Counted from the first letter of the stretch, positions 1-8,700 are shown. The stretch: 64,000 nt of DNA from CAYOEJ01 sp964403015 (GCA_964403015.1 CAYOEJ010000004.1:1-64000); one strand, 5' to 3'. The notes: generated from the sequence alone by a model not told the origin. Numbers and translations: made by a program.

Positions 1-791
1 ATAATGGGATCTGACACCTTCATCATGGTGGCTTTGAGGTGGACAGAGAACAGCAGATCCTCGTCCTTTGCTGCTTGAATCTGTTCGCTCAGGAAATCGT
101 CGAGCGCCTGAGCATCGAGCTTGGATGAGTCGATGATCTCGCCAGCAAGAACTGGCATCGCATCCTTAAGAACGGTTTCTGTTCCATCCCGGCCCACAAA
201 CACAATGGAAACGGTGGCGTCGTCGTCGATCACAACCGACTGTTCGTTCGCACGGAAGTCCTTCCCATCCATGGTTGCGACGCGAGTCTTCGAATCTTCC
301 GCCCATTCACCCATCGAATGCGGATGAGCCTTGGCGAAGTTCTTGACTGCGATGGGGGCGCGGCGGTCGGAGTTGCCCTCACGCAGCACGGGGTTGACTG
401 CGGAGCCCTTGACGGCGTCGTAACGCAACCGAATGTCGAGCTCCTTCTCACCGGAAGGTTCACTCGGGTAATCAGGTAGATCAAAACCGAGTGCCTGCAG
501 TTCCTTGATGGCTGCCACAAGCTGGGGGACTGACGCGGAAATGTTAGGAAGCTTGATGATGTTTGCATCGGGGGTCTTGGCGAGCTCGCCTAGTTCAGCA
601 AGTGCATCGGCTTCGCGCTGGTCTTCGGGAAGGAGGTCGGAAAATGCGGCAACAATGCGTCCGGCAAGAGAAATATCGCGCGTCTCAACCTCCACCCCAG
701 CAGTGCCGGCAAAAGCTTCGAGAATCGGTAGGAACGACGCCGTTGCAAGCATCGGTGCTTCGTCAGTGTGAGTGTAAATAATACGAGCCAT
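1..791 (-). CDS. icd: NADP-dependent isocitrate dehydrogenase, monomeric type (3' part beyond window)
   Basis: Oxidative decarboxylation of isocitrate to 2-oxoglutarate with NADP in the TCA cycle, cytoplasmic. I translated this by hand: the protein begins MARIIYTHTDEAPMLATASF and about 263 residues are present, roughly the first third of a ~740-residue monomeric enzyme; the rest lies left of the window. The family hallmark SAVNPVLREGNSDRRAP is visible, with KNFAKAHPHSMGEW just after it. The ATG at 789-791 is chosen because GGGAGAG lies upstream at ribosome-binding distance. Monomeric IDH is common in Actinobacteria. The upstream neighbour is transcribed divergently. Confidence 0.95.
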   Translation of the reverse strand, partial: MARIIYTHTDEAPMLATASFLPILEAFAGTAGVEVETRDISLAGRIVAAFSDLLPEDQREADALAELGELAKTPDANIIKLPNISASVPQLVAAIKELQALGFDLPDYPSEPSGEKELDIRLRYDAVKGSAVNPVLREGNSDRRAPIAVKNFAKAHPHSMGEWAEDSKTRVATMDGKDFRANEQSVVIDDDATVSIVFVGRDGTETVLKDAMPVLAGEIIDSSKLDAQALDDFLSEQIQAAKDEDLLFSVHLKATMMKVSDPI

Positions 792-1101
792 GCAAACTCT
801 CCCTCGGGTCATGTGGCTAAGCAATATCGCGCACAGCGCGAAAACGACACGCTTCCCAGATTAGCCGACCAACGTGTGACGTGGGTGACGGAACGGTGAG
901 TGGATACCATTGGGTGCAGCTAGCTCAAGACGCTGCGCGTCAATGTGCGGAAACGTTTTGGAAAAGTGGCGGGTGCCACTAATGCTATTTCGAGCGTGTG
1001 ACATTGCACCATAAACGCTGTTTTTGGGGAATCGTGGTTGTCTCGATGTCGGACTTGCTTGATATGGTGTAGCCACTTGCAGGTCTGACTGAGGAGACAG
1101 C
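792..1101. other. Divergent intergenic region between icd and a phosphatase gene
   Basis: About 310 bases without a convincing gene. It must hold two divergent promoters. Toward the right-hand gene a possible pair is TTGTCT (1038-1043) and TATGGT (1063-1068), spacing 19, then GAGGAGA just before the ATG at 1102. A short open frame on the minus strand here lacks codon character and I do not call it. Confidence 0.4.
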
Positions 1102-1554
1102 ATGGGGAAGTGGCAAAGTGGCCGCGGAGTTATTGAACTACCGTCGGGGCGCCGCATTCGAGGGCGGTCTTGGCGCCATCATTTCGATGAGCACGCTGAT
1201 GTTTCCGTCGTCCTCACAACCTCTGTTGGGAATCGCTTCGGAGCGCCGAAGGTTATTTCCGATGCCGAAGAGACCCTCTCCATCGATTGGCCCGACTTCC
1301 GCCTGCCTCGTCGTCCCGCCCAAGCACACCAGACCCTACGGGAGATCTGGGAGCGCGCCGCGCAAGAGCGAGTAGAGATCACCTGTGCGGGTGGTGTTGG
1401 TAGAACTGGAACCGCGCTGGCAATTCTCGCTGTCATCGATGGTATGGAACCCACAGAAGCGATCGAGTTTGTTCGCGAGAATTACAATCCGAAATCCTGT
1501 GAAACCAGGGCTCAGCGCGCCTTCGTACTCGACATGGGTGCGGACGCGAACTAA
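1102..1554 (+). CDS. Protein-tyrosine/dual-specificity phosphatase-like protein
   Basis: A 150-residue cytoplasmic protein with the P-loop CAGGVGRTGTA (about residues 95-105), matching the CX5R signature of cysteine phosphatases: nucleophile Cys, phosphate-binding Arg and following Thr are present. An upstream Asp (DWPDF, about residue 57) could be the general acid. The residue before the Cys is Thr where the classical motif has His, so activity or pKa may be altered. The start ATG has GAGGAGA 6-8 nt upstream. It stands alone between divergent icd and a downstream hydrolase. The fold family is fairly sure; the substrate is unknown. Confidence 0.75.
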   Translation: MGKWQSGRGVIELPSGRRIRGRSWRHHFDEHADVSVVLTTSVGNRFGAPKVISDAEETLSIDWPDFRLPRRPAQAHQTLREIWERAAQERVEITCAGGVGRTGTALAILAVIDGMEPTEAIEFVRENYNPKSCETRAQRAFVLDMGADAN

Positions 1555-1692
1555 ACGCCAAGGTCAGAACCCTCCCGCTGGCGCAGGATGAGCTCAGGCA
1601 GTTCACGAGATTCTGAGACATGGACCTCACTGCGTCCGAATTATCCGTTCTAAAGTGGCCACGTCTTAAATCGGTGAGTAATACTATCCACC

Positions 1693-2460
1693 ATGTCCAT
1701 CATGGAACCCGTGCAAGCCACTCCGGAGCAGCAAGTTCTGGAAACGCTTCGCGTGCTTAACGTGTCTACCGATGAGATCGAGCGATACGGCGATCACCCC
1801 AATCAATTTATTGAATGGTACGGACCTCCAGCGGGCGATACCGTCTGCTTCGTCCACGCAGGCGACTTCCGCGGCAAAGGTGATTTGGCCTACGCGCGCC
1901 CGGCAGCCTTTGCTCTCGGCGAGGCGGGCTACCGCGTTGGCCTAGTCAACTACCGGCGAGAAGAGGGCGATCCAACCCCCACTTTCGTGGATATGACCGC
2001 CCTAGCCCGTAAACCCGAGTTCGCGGACGCCATCTGGCTGGGCCACTGCATTGGTGGGGCGCTGGTGCTGAACGTCGTCCTTGACTCTGCACTTCCACCA
2101 TCTAGTGCGGTCTTGCTTGCGCCCGTCATTGATATGATGAAAGACGCTTCAGAGGCCGACGACGGCGGTGCCATCGCTCGCTGGCTGGGCGGACTTCCAG
2201 ACGCGGTCGATTACTCATTGGTAGATCCGTGGCTGCGTTACCAAGAGATTGGCCCAGAGGGAATCGCCAATCGCAATATCTACGTAGAAGTTATTCACGG
2301 GCTCGACGACAGCACGGTGCCCGTAGAGCGCACGCGTGCTCTCGCCGATGAGCCGTTCAATGTTGCCGTGGTGCCGGGTGCGAACCATATGGATGTGATT
2401 CGACCCGACCACGACGCTTGGTTGCTCCTTTTGGGAGCACTTCGGAAGAACTCAAACTAG
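1693..2460 (+). CDS. Alpha/beta hydrolase with cysteine nucleophile
   Basis: A 255-residue predicted alpha/beta hydrolase. Visible elements are an early strand and oxyanion region (VCFVHAGDFRG), the nucleophile elbow GHCIGG (about residues 117-122) carrying Cys instead of Ser, an acid loop HGLDDSTVP and a late GANHMD supplying the His. A Cys at the elbow is known from dienelactone hydrolases; the HAGDF region recalls kynurenine-formamidase-like proteins, but I cannot choose. The start has no Shine-Dalgarno and sits 5 nt after TACTAT (1682-1687), suggesting a leaderless mRNA. It converges on an aldo/keto reductase. Its stop codon lies in a 17-bp tandem duplication. Confidence 0.75.
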   Translation: MSIMEPVQATPEQQVLETLRVLNVSTDEIERYGDHPNQFIEWYGPPAGDTVCFVHAGDFRGKGDLAYARPAAFALGEAGYRVGLVNYRREEGDPTPTFVDMTALARKPEFADAIWLGHCIGGALVLNVVLDSALPPSSAVLLAPVIDMMKDASEADDGGAIARWLGGLPDAVDYSLVDPWLRYQEIGPEGIANRNIYVEVIHGLDDSTVPVERTRALADEPFNVAVVPGANHMDVIRPDHDAWLLLLGALRKNSN

Positions 2461-2483
2461 CTCAGTACTCGAACTAGCTCAGG
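2450..2483. repeat. Tandem 17-bp repeat covering the hydrolase stop codon
   Basis: Two 17-bp units (2450-2466 and 2467-2483), 15 of 17 identical, each containing AACTAGCTCAG. The TAG stop of the hydrolase lies in the first unit, so the second unit repeats the stop context downstream of the gene. Confidence 0.8.
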
Positions 2484-2493
2484 GACTATCTCA

Positions 2494-3282
2494 TTAATCG
2501 ATTTGCTCGAGGTTATCGAGCATCGCAACCTCGTCGGCCGTTAGCTCGATGCGAGTTGCTTCCGCGTTGGATTTGATGCGCTCGGGCGTAGTCGACTTGG
2601 GCAGGACGATGTATTCGTGGGCCACGTGCCATGCCAAAACAATGTCGGCAGCTGTAACGCCGCGACTCTCGGCAATCTCGACAAGCTTTGGATCCTCGAG
2701 GTTGGCCGCACGCAGAGGTGAGTAGCCCTCAAGTGCGATACCGCGCTCGCGAAGCTCGGCCGCGAAATCGGCGTCGTGCTTCGCGGTGCTCCACTTGACC
2801 TGGTTCATAGCGGGCACCACGCCGGTTGCCTGAATCAACTCATCGATCTCAGCAATGGAAAGATTCGAGACGCCAACTGATGTGGTCTTGCCAGCATCAC
2901 GGGCCTCGATCATTTTCTCCCACGTGGGGACGTTGTTGCCGCCCTCTACCGGCCAGTGCAGGAGCCACATATCAACGTGATCGACCTGCAGAGCTTCCAG
3001 CGATGCATCGATCGTCTCTGTTTCTTTTCCAGCGTTCTGCGGCGGAAGCTTCGTGGTGATGTAGAGGTCATCGCGAGAGATCGAGGACTCGTCAAGAGCG
3101 CGTCCGATTCCCGCCTCGTTTTCGTACATGGTTGCCGTGTCGATGTGGCGGTAGCCGACCTCGAGCGCATGCTTAATTGCCTCGCCCACCTCTGAGTCTT
3201 TGATCTGCCAAGTGCCAAAACCTAGCAGTGGGATGGACGTACCATCATTGAGCTTGACTGCGGGTTGAGAATAGTTCGTCAT
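2494..3282 (-). CDS. Aldo/keto reductase
   Basis: NAD(P)H-dependent reductase of the AKR superfamily, close in style to 2,5-diketo-D-gluconate reductases. The 262-residue protein shows LLGFGTWQ near the N terminus, the catalytic tetrad in DTATMYENE (Asp, Tyr), TTKLPP (Lys) and WLLHWPVE (His), SVGVSNL, and the C-terminal cofactor segment VLPKSTTPERIKSNAEA. The start at 3282 is preferred over an in-frame start 29 codons upstream because AGGAG sits 5 nt before it and the family N terminus begins here. It faces the hydrolase and lies downstream of kup on the same strand. Natural substrate not inferable. Confidence 0.93.
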   Translation of the reverse strand: MTNYSQPAVKLNDGTSIPLLGFGTWQIKDSEVGEAIKHALEVGYRHIDTATMYENEAGIGRALDESSISRDDLYITTKLPPQNAGKETETIDASLEALQVDHVDMWLLHWPVEGGNNVPTWEKMIEARDAGKTTSVGVSNLSIAEIDELIQATGVVPAMNQVKWSTAKHDADFAAELRERGIALEGYSPLRAANLEDPKLVEIAESRGVTAADIVLAWHVAHEYIVLPKSTTPERIKSNAEATRIELTADEVAMLDNLEQID

Positions 3283-3403
3283 GTGTACTCCTTCGTGGCT
3301 CATTGGGAAGCGAGCCGTATATTCGAGATTAATCGTCCAGCGGCAAACAGGGGCCACCACGGAGCTCATTTAGCGAGTGGCGAAGCCCGACTTTTAAACG
3401 CGC

Positions 3404-5314
3404 CTACAGATAAATCCTCGATGTGTACTCCACGAGTTGTCCCTCGGGAAGGGTGCGAAGCCACGCGGGGGAGGCAGACAGCTTCGTCATTTTCACAAAG
3501 AGCTTGCGCAAAGGGTTGAGCGATGGGCGAGCAGCGTCCTCGGTGATATCGAGATGGTGGGCATAGAAAGTAGCTGTGCCCAGCGGACCAACCAGCTTTT
3601 CAACATCTGCCGCAAGCAAGTCCCGGACTGGATCTCTAACATCCATGAATCCGTAGGAAAGGCGCACGTGAAAGATCCCGTTCACAGGTCCCTTGACCGC
3701 GGTTACTTCGCACTGCGCCCCGGGCAGCACGTGAGGAACCGGCTGGGATTTGATGTGGAGGAGGATGATGCGCTCGTGGATGCCCCCGTTATGTAGTGCG
3801 TTAACGCGCAGCGGTAACGGAACGGTCGAGTAGAGCGAATGTAGGTAAATCCCAGCTCCAGGGAGCCGAGGTAGGTCTGGCCGGAGGCCAGCCAAAAAGT
3901 CCCGCAGCGAACCTTCCTTCCGCAAGCGACGTTCTTCTACGCGGTTTTCTCCATCACGCCACGTCAGCATGAGCGTCACCATAATGAGAGCGATGCCGAT
4001 CGGCAACCATCCACCAGACATAAACTTGGCAGCATTTGCAGCCCACAGGGGAATTTCAAGAAGTAGCACGCCGCCGAGAAGAGCAAGACGCCACATGCGC
4101 CAACGCCAGCCGTACCGCGCCAGAAAGACCAGCATCGTCGTCGTCAGCAAAAAGTCCGTCGTTACTGCTAAACCGTATGCTTCGGCGAGCCGGTTGGAAT
4201 CACGGAAGATGACCACGACGGCCGCTACAGCGAGAAACAGCAGCGTATTGACGGCCGGAATATAGATCTGTCCCTCCTCCTTCTCGGAGGTGTGCACGAC
4301 GCGCAGGTGGGGGAGGTAGCCCAACCGGGATGCCTGCTGAGCGATTGAATAGGCGCCAGTAATCACGGCCTGGGAGGCGATGAGAGTGGCAAGAGTAGCG
4401 GCAACCACCATGGGGATGGTTTCCCACGCGGGTCCAAGGTGAAAGAAGGGGTTTTCTATCGTCTCTGGCTTAGTGATGATGAGCGTACCCTGGCCAAGAT
4501 AATTCAGAACAAGAGCGGGGAGCACCACGGCGAACCACGCGGATTGAATGGGCCTGCGCCCAAAGTGGCCGATGTCCGCATACAGCGCCTCGGCCCCGGT
4601 GAGGGCCAGCACGATCGCGCCCATGGCGACGAATGTGAGGCGCGGATGGTGGATCAGGAAGCCGAACGCCTCATGCGGTGAAAGGGCAAGAAGAATGCCC
4701 GGATGATCGGGGATATGAAGTACGCCGAGCACTGCGAGCGCGATAAACCACGCCGCCATGATCGGCCCAAATGCTCGACTCACGCGGTGGGTGCCGAGTC
4801 GTTGAACTGCAAACAGGCCGAGAAGTGTGAGGAAAGCGAGGGGGACGACGACGTCGGGCATCGTTGGAAACGCGACCTTTAGGCCTTCGTAGGCGGAGAG
4901 TACTGAGATAGCGGGCGTGATAACGGAATCGCCGAAGAAAAGTGCCGCGCCCACTACGCCCAAGATTGCCGCAACGGGGCCAAGCCGTGAGCGATCCCCG
5001 ATATACCGGCGAATCAGCGTGGCAAGAGCCAAAATACCGCCCTGGCCATGGTTATCAGCGCGCAGCACGATGAGCACGTATTTTCCACTGACAATAATCA
5101 TCAGCGACCATAGGATCGCCGACACAACTCCGGTCACATTTTGCTCAGAAACAGTCATGCCTTCGAGCGCAAATACCGCTCGAAGCACATAGAGGGGGCT
5201 AGTTCCGATGTCTCCAAAAACAACCCCAAGTGCACCCAGTGAGAGCGCGGCCGTTGTAGCCGCCGGCATGGAGCGCCGGCGCACGGCCCTCGTGTTGGTC
5301 ACGAGCGAAAGCAT
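3404..5314 (-). CDS. kup: Kup/Trk-D family potassium uptake protein
   Basis: Inner-membrane K+ importer, thought to work as a K+/H+ symporter. The 636-residue protein has the family opening LGALGVVFGDIGTSPLY (about residues 26-42), then about a dozen hydrophobic segments to roughly residue 440 and a soluble C-terminal domain of about 190 residues, the normal Kup layout. SGKYVLIVLRADNHGQGG is another strong family block. AAAGG lies shortly before the ATG at 5314. It is divergent from the M18 aminopeptidase with only 86 bp between them. Confidence 0.96.
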   Translation of the reverse strand: MLSLVTNTRAVRRRSMPAATTAALSLGALGVVFGDIGTSPLYVLRAVFALEGMTVSEQNVTGVVSAILWSLMIIVSGKYVLIVLRADNHGQGGILALATLIRRYIGDRSRLGPVAAILGVVGAALFFGDSVITPAISVLSAYEGLKVAFPTMPDVVVPLAFLTLLGLFAVQRLGTHRVSRAFGPIMAAWFIALAVLGVLHIPDHPGILLALSPHEAFGFLIHHPRLTFVAMGAIVLALTGAEALYADIGHFGRRPIQSAWFAVVLPALVLNYLGQGTLIITKPETIENPFFHLGPAWETIPMVVAATLATLIASQAVITGAYSIAQQASRLGYLPHLRVVHTSEKEEGQIYIPAVNTLLFLAVAAVVVIFRDSNRLAEAYGLAVTTDFLLTTTMLVFLARYGWRWRMWRLALLGGVLLLEIPLWAANAAKFMSGGWLPIGIALIMVTLMLTWRDGENRVEERRLRKEGSLRDFLAGLRPDLPRLPGAGIYLHSLYSTVPLPLRVNALHNGGIHERIILLHIKSQPVPHVLPGAQCEVTAVKGPVNGIFHVRLSYGFMDVRDPVRDLLAADVEKLVGPLGTATFYAHHLDITEDAARPSLNPLRKLFVKMTKLSASPAWLRTLPEGQLVEYTSRIYL

Positions 5315-5387
5315 AGACCTTTCACGGCCGAATACAAGGGGGTGGCCACAGCCAAATTTGTACGCTGCGCCACGGTCTCTGGCTCGC

Positions 5388-5393
5388 TAGACT
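5388..5393 (+). promoter_or_regulatory. Putative -10 box of a leaderless aminopeptidase transcript
   Basis: TAGACT lies 7 nt before the ATG at 5401, and no ribosome-binding site is visible, so transcription would begin at or next to the start codon. No convincing -35 box at standard spacing. Confidence 0.45.
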
Positions 5394-5400
5394 TAGCGAC

Positions 5401-6690
5401 ATGTCTGTGGATCTCAATACCCTGTCCGATCGTTCCTACGCCGAAGATTTCGCGGAATTCATTAAGGAATCTCCGTCGTCCTACCATGCCTCTGACACCA
5501 TGGCGCGACGCTTGTCGGAAGCCGGCTTCTCCCAGCAGGAGGAAACCGCGGCCTGGCAAGGGCACCAGCGTGGGTTCGTCCGGCGCGATGGCGCGATCAT
5601 TGCATGGTCAATTCCGCATGAGGTGGGTGACGATACCGGTTTCAGAATCGTCGGATCGCACACGGATTCGCCCACGTTCAAGCTCAAGCCAAATCCGGAG
5701 TCGTTCGTTGAAGGTTTCTCTCAGGTTAATGTCGAGGTTTATGGTGGTCCGCTACTGAACTCGTGGCTCAATCGCGATCTCGGAATTGCAGGCCGCGTGA
5801 CCACGCTCGATGGCGAGACTCATCTGGTTCACACGCCAGCGGTCATGACCATCCCGCAGCTCGCGCCTCACCTCGATCGTTCGCAGAACGACAAGCTCGA
5901 AATGTCGCGCCAACGCGACTACCACCCAATCTGGGCAATCGGTGACGAGTCGGTACTCGAGTACGTGTGTGCTGAGAACGGCGTCGACCCCGAGCGTATC
6001 GCTGCAACTGACCTCTACGCGTACGATGTTTCCGAGCCCGCCCTTTACGGCGGCGCTGATGGTGAGGACTTCTTCGTTGCTGGGCGCCAAGACAACCTTT
6101 CATCGGCGCACGCTTCGCTGATGGCTTTGATTTCGACAGACATTGCCGACGACGGCGATATCCGCATCCTTGTTTCGTTCGACCACGAGGAAGTCGGCTC
6201 GGCGACGTACACGGGCGCAGGTGGGCCGTTGCTCGAAGCGATCCTGCGCCGCATCGCAGAGTCCGTGAAGAGTCCGGGAGAGGAGACGTTCTTGAGAATG
6301 CTCGCGAACTCCTCGTGCATTTCTGCCGACGCCGGTCACTCCGTTAACCCCAACAAGGCCGCGCGGCACGATCCTGACCACCACCCGGTGCTCGGCCACG
6401 GCCCTCTGCTCAAGGTGAATGCGAACCAGCGCTATGCCACGGAGTCGACTGGAAGCGCGCTGTGGCTTCGCGCATGCGCCGAGGCCGGCGTATCCATGCA
6501 AGAGTTCGTTTCCAATAACGACGTTCCCTGTGGCTCCACCATCGGCCCATTTACCGCGACGCGCCTCGGCATTGTCACGGTAGATGTTGGCGTACCACTG
6601 CTGTCCATGCACTCGGTACGCGAGATTTCATCTCCGCGAGATCTCGTTGACCTTGCGAAGGTTTTGAGAGGATACTGGGCCGGTGTCTAA
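5401..6690 (+). CDS. apeB: M18 family aminopeptidase
   Basis: Cytoplasmic zinc aminopeptidase of the aspartyl-aminopeptidase (M18) family, 429 residues, typical length. Metal and catalytic motifs are all visible: GSHTDSPTFKLKP (His, Asp), a long central insertion, SFDHEEVGS (Glu-Glu), NNDVPCGSTIGP and LLSMHSVREI (last His ligand). It releases N-terminal residues from peptides; acidic residues are preferred by well-studied members. Probably leaderless. The 3' end overlaps the GTG start of the following ligase by 8 bp, implying a two-gene operon with translational coupling. Confidence 0.95.
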   Translation: MSVDLNTLSDRSYAEDFAEFIKESPSSYHASDTMARRLSEAGFSQQEETAAWQGHQRGFVRRDGAIIAWSIPHEVGDDTGFRIVGSHTDSPTFKLKPNPESFVEGFSQVNVEVYGGPLLNSWLNRDLGIAGRVTTLDGETHLVHTPAVMTIPQLAPHLDRSQNDKLEMSRQRDYHPIWAIGDESVLEYVCAENGVDPERIAATDLYAYDVSEPALYGGADGEDFFVAGRQDNLSSAHASLMALISTDIADDGDIRILVSFDHEEVGSATYTGAGGPLLEAILRRIAESVKSPGEETFLRMLANSSCISADAGHSVNPNKAARHDPDHHPVLGHGPLLKVNANQRYATESTGSALWLRACAEAGVSMQEFVSNNDVPCGSTIGPFTATRLGIVTVDVGVPLLSMHSVREISSPRDLVDLAKVLRGYWAGV

Positions 6691-8257
6691 GCCACCGAAT
6701 TTCAACTCCGCGCACGCTCTCGATAGAGCGGCTCGCGCGCATCCTGATCGCGTCTCCATTTATTACGGGGATCGTTCGTGGACGCTCGTTGACACAGCGG
6801 TTGAAACTCGGCGCTTGGCGCAGCTTCTCGCATCCTCGGGTGTATCTCGGGGTGATCGCGTGGCGCTGATTGCTCACAATTCTCCCTACCACCTGTTGTT
6901 GCATGTGGCGTGTGCTCGTATCGGTGCGATATTTGTGCCAATTTCCTACCGCTACTCGCGCTCTGAGCTTGCCGATCTTATTGAGTTCTCGGCTCCGCGG
7001 GTGATCGTTGCGGAGCCTGAGGTTGCCGAGCTCGGAACGTTTGAATCGACCGGGACGGTCATTCACTTCGTCATTGACGACGACGATCGGGCGCCGTCCT
7101 TCACCCCGGCACTTAACAACGGGTACTTCGCGCTATCGGCCGCGAGCAGTGCATTTGACGGGAAATTCATTACCGACATTCCCTCTGGACTCACCTCTTT
7201 GAATTCGCGCGAATACCCTCGAGGTCCGGCAGCCATCCTCTTCACTTCGGGGTCCACTGGCCGGCCCAAGGCCGTGGCGCTCACACATGAGCAGCTGTGG
7301 TGGGGTTCGCGTAACTTCCGCGAAGGATTTGAGTACTCGAATCACGATGTTGAGCTCGTGGTCGCCCCGCTTACACACATTGGGGGATTCAACGGAACCA
7401 CCATGGATCTGTTCAGCCACGGTGGAACCGTAGTGATCGTTCGCGAATTTGAGCCGGCGGAGGTTCTTCGACGTCTTGAACAGCATCGCGTTGCCATCAT
7501 GTTTGGCGTACCGACGATGTATGCGGCATTGGTTGGCGACCCTCTTTTTGCCTCCACCGACCTGTCTCATTTCCGCTTACCGCTCATCGGTGGTGCCCAG
7601 AGTCCGCCGGCACTCTTAAAGCGACTTGAAGATGCGGGCCTTGCCCCGCTGAACGTCTGGGGCATGACCGAGGTTGCGGCTTCCGGATGCTATCTTCCAG
7701 CGGAGCATCTCGATACCCATCGCGGGTCAATCGGCCGCCCATTCTCGCATATCGAAGCGAGGGTCGTAGACACCCAGACCGGCGAAGACAGCTCGGAAGG
7801 CGAGCTACTACTGCGCGGACCAAGCGTTGTGTCTGGATATTGGCACGACGACGAACTCGGCCGCTCTACCTTCCGCAACGGTTGGCTACACACCGGGGAC
7901 ATCGTGCGCCAAGACTCCGACGGCTATCTCTGGGTCGTTGGCAGGCTTCACAATCAGATCAATACCGGCGGCGAGAAGGTGACGCCGGAAGAGGTCGTTG
8001 TTGTGCTCGCACAGCATCCGTCGATCAGCGACTGCGCCGTCGTGGGTGTGAAAGACGAGCTATGGGGCGAAAGGGTTTCCGCCGTCGTCGTCCTCGTGCC
8101 GGGTGCTGGGCCGCTCAGCTTGGCCGAGGTTCAACGCCACTGCGCCGCGCACCTTGCCAGATACAAGCTCCCGCGGGATTTGCGGATCGTGGAGGGTCTT
8201 CCCGTTAATGGCAATGGCAAGGTTGATAACCAAGCGCTAGCGGCGCTCTTCGACTAG
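6683..8257 (+). CDS. AMP-dependent acyl-CoA synthetase/ligase
   Basis: ANL-superfamily enzyme that adenylates a carboxylic acid and transfers it to CoA, 524 residues. The phosphate loop ILFTSGSTGRPKAV, the adenine motif NVWGMTE, the A7/A8 region GWLHTGDIVRQDSDGYLWVV and the C-terminal catalytic lysine region NGNGKVDNQAL are present in the standard order. The GTG start overlaps the end of the aminopeptidase by 8 bp. Resemblance is to long-chain fatty acyl or O-succinylbenzoate-type ligases; substrate cannot be fixed. The last 22 coding bases with the stop codon are part of a duplicated segment (8236-8297). Confidence 0.88.
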   Translation: MSKPPNFNSAHALDRAARAHPDRVSIYYGDRSWTLVDTAVETRRLAQLLASSGVSRGDRVALIAHNSPYHLLLHVACARIGAIFVPISYRYSRSELADLIEFSAPRVIVAEPEVAELGTFESTGTVIHFVIDDDDRAPSFTPALNNGYFALSAASSAFDGKFITDIPSGLTSLNSREYPRGPAAILFTSGSTGRPKAVALTHEQLWWGSRNFREGFEYSNHDVELVVAPLTHIGGFNGTTMDLFSHGGTVVIVREFEPAEVLRRLEQHRVAIMFGVPTMYAALVGDPLFASTDLSHFRLPLIGGAQSPPALLKRLEDAGLAPLNVWGMTEVAASGCYLPAEHLDTHRGSIGRPFSHIEARVVDTQTGEDSSEGELLLRGPSVVSGYWHDDELGRSTFRNGWLHTGDIVRQDSDGYLWVVGRLHNQINTGGEKVTPEEVVVVLAQHPSISDCAVVGVKDELWGERVSAVVVLVPGAGPLSLAEVQRHCAAHLARYKLPRDLRIVEGLPVNGNGKVDNQALAALFD

Positions 8258-8275
8258 GTCGAGGTGCCGGCTAGC
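8236..8275. repeat. Left 40-bp direct repeat bounding the island
   Basis: Matches 10172-10211 at 36 of 40 positions, same orientation. It holds the ligase stop codon. The right copy probably holds the lipA stop. The simplest reading is duplication of the short convergent ligase-lipA junction when the intervening 1.9 kb arrived. Confidence 0.7.
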
Positions 8276-8297
8276 GGCGCTCTTCGACTAGGTCGAG
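8236..8297. repeat. Exact 28-bp repeat spanning the ligase stop codon
   Basis: The 28-bp segment 8236-8263, which includes the ligase C-terminal codons and its TAG, is repeated exactly at 8270-8297 with a 6-bp spacer. The ligase therefore ends in the first copy and a stop-bearing pseudo-end follows. Confidence 0.85.
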
Positions 8298-8377
8298 TAG
8301 TCCTCTCCGTCGAAGTCCCGGCGCTATAGGCAAGTTTTTCATTGTCAATGCTTCGCATTCCGTCATTTTCTGCAGGC

Positions 8378-8503
8378 TTTGGCACATTCTGCTCGGGACA
8401 TTGGCGCATTCTGCGGCACAAGCGCCATGTGCGGGCCATAAACGGCGTGTGCGGGCCATAAACGGCGTGTGCGGGCCCATAACCGAATTCTGCGCGGACC
8501 GAC
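8378..8503. repeat. Tandem array of six 20-23 bp imperfect units
   Basis: Units at 8378-8400, 8401-8422, 8423-8442, 8443-8462, 8463-8483 and 8484-8503. The central units share ATGTGCGGGCCATAAA or GTGTGCGGGCCATAAA; the outer units share a CATTCTGC or AATTCTGC core. There are no unique spacers, so this is not a CRISPR. The core TGTGCGGGCC recurs in inverted orientation in the array at 9953-10062 on the other side of the nuclease-like gene. Confidence 0.8.
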
Positions 8504-8504
8504 C

Positions 8505-8574
8505 TCACATATTGAGTGTAAATTCGCGGATTGATAGTTAATTAAACACTCAATATATGAATTGTCTATCAATC
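8505..8574. repeat. Two interleaved inverted repeats (pseudoknot-capable)
   Basis: Arm A at 8505-8519 pairs with 8546-8560 (14 of 15 positions, core ATATTGAGTGT). Arm B, GATTGATAG at 8529-8537, pairs perfectly with 8566-8574. The order A-B-A'-B' means both helices can form together only as a pseudoknot in RNA; on DNA these could be two overlapping palindromic binding sites. The sequence is AT-rich. Confidence 0.7.
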
Positions 8575-8585
8575 TGCTTCATGAA

Positions 8586-8700
8586 TCTGCGCGCCTTGGT
8601 CGTTTAGTAGCCTGCGCGCACTGGGCGTTTTAGCCTGCGCACAGGTAAATTAGTAGCCTGCGCGTGGAGGTCGATTATCAATCTGTGCACGGAGGTCGAT
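8586..8700. repeat. Second tandem array, five 18-26 bp degenerate units
   Basis: Units start near 8586, 8611, 8634, 8657 and 8683, each opening with (C/T)CTGCGCG or a variant and several ending TTTAGTAG or AGGTCGAT. It lies between the interleaved inverted repeats and the 3' end of the nuclease-like gene. Confidence 0.6.

Noticed and set aside
8254..8572. Several short minus-strand open frames across the left array
   Set aside because: They are products of repeats with periods that avoid stops; no ribosome-binding sites and no conserved motifs.
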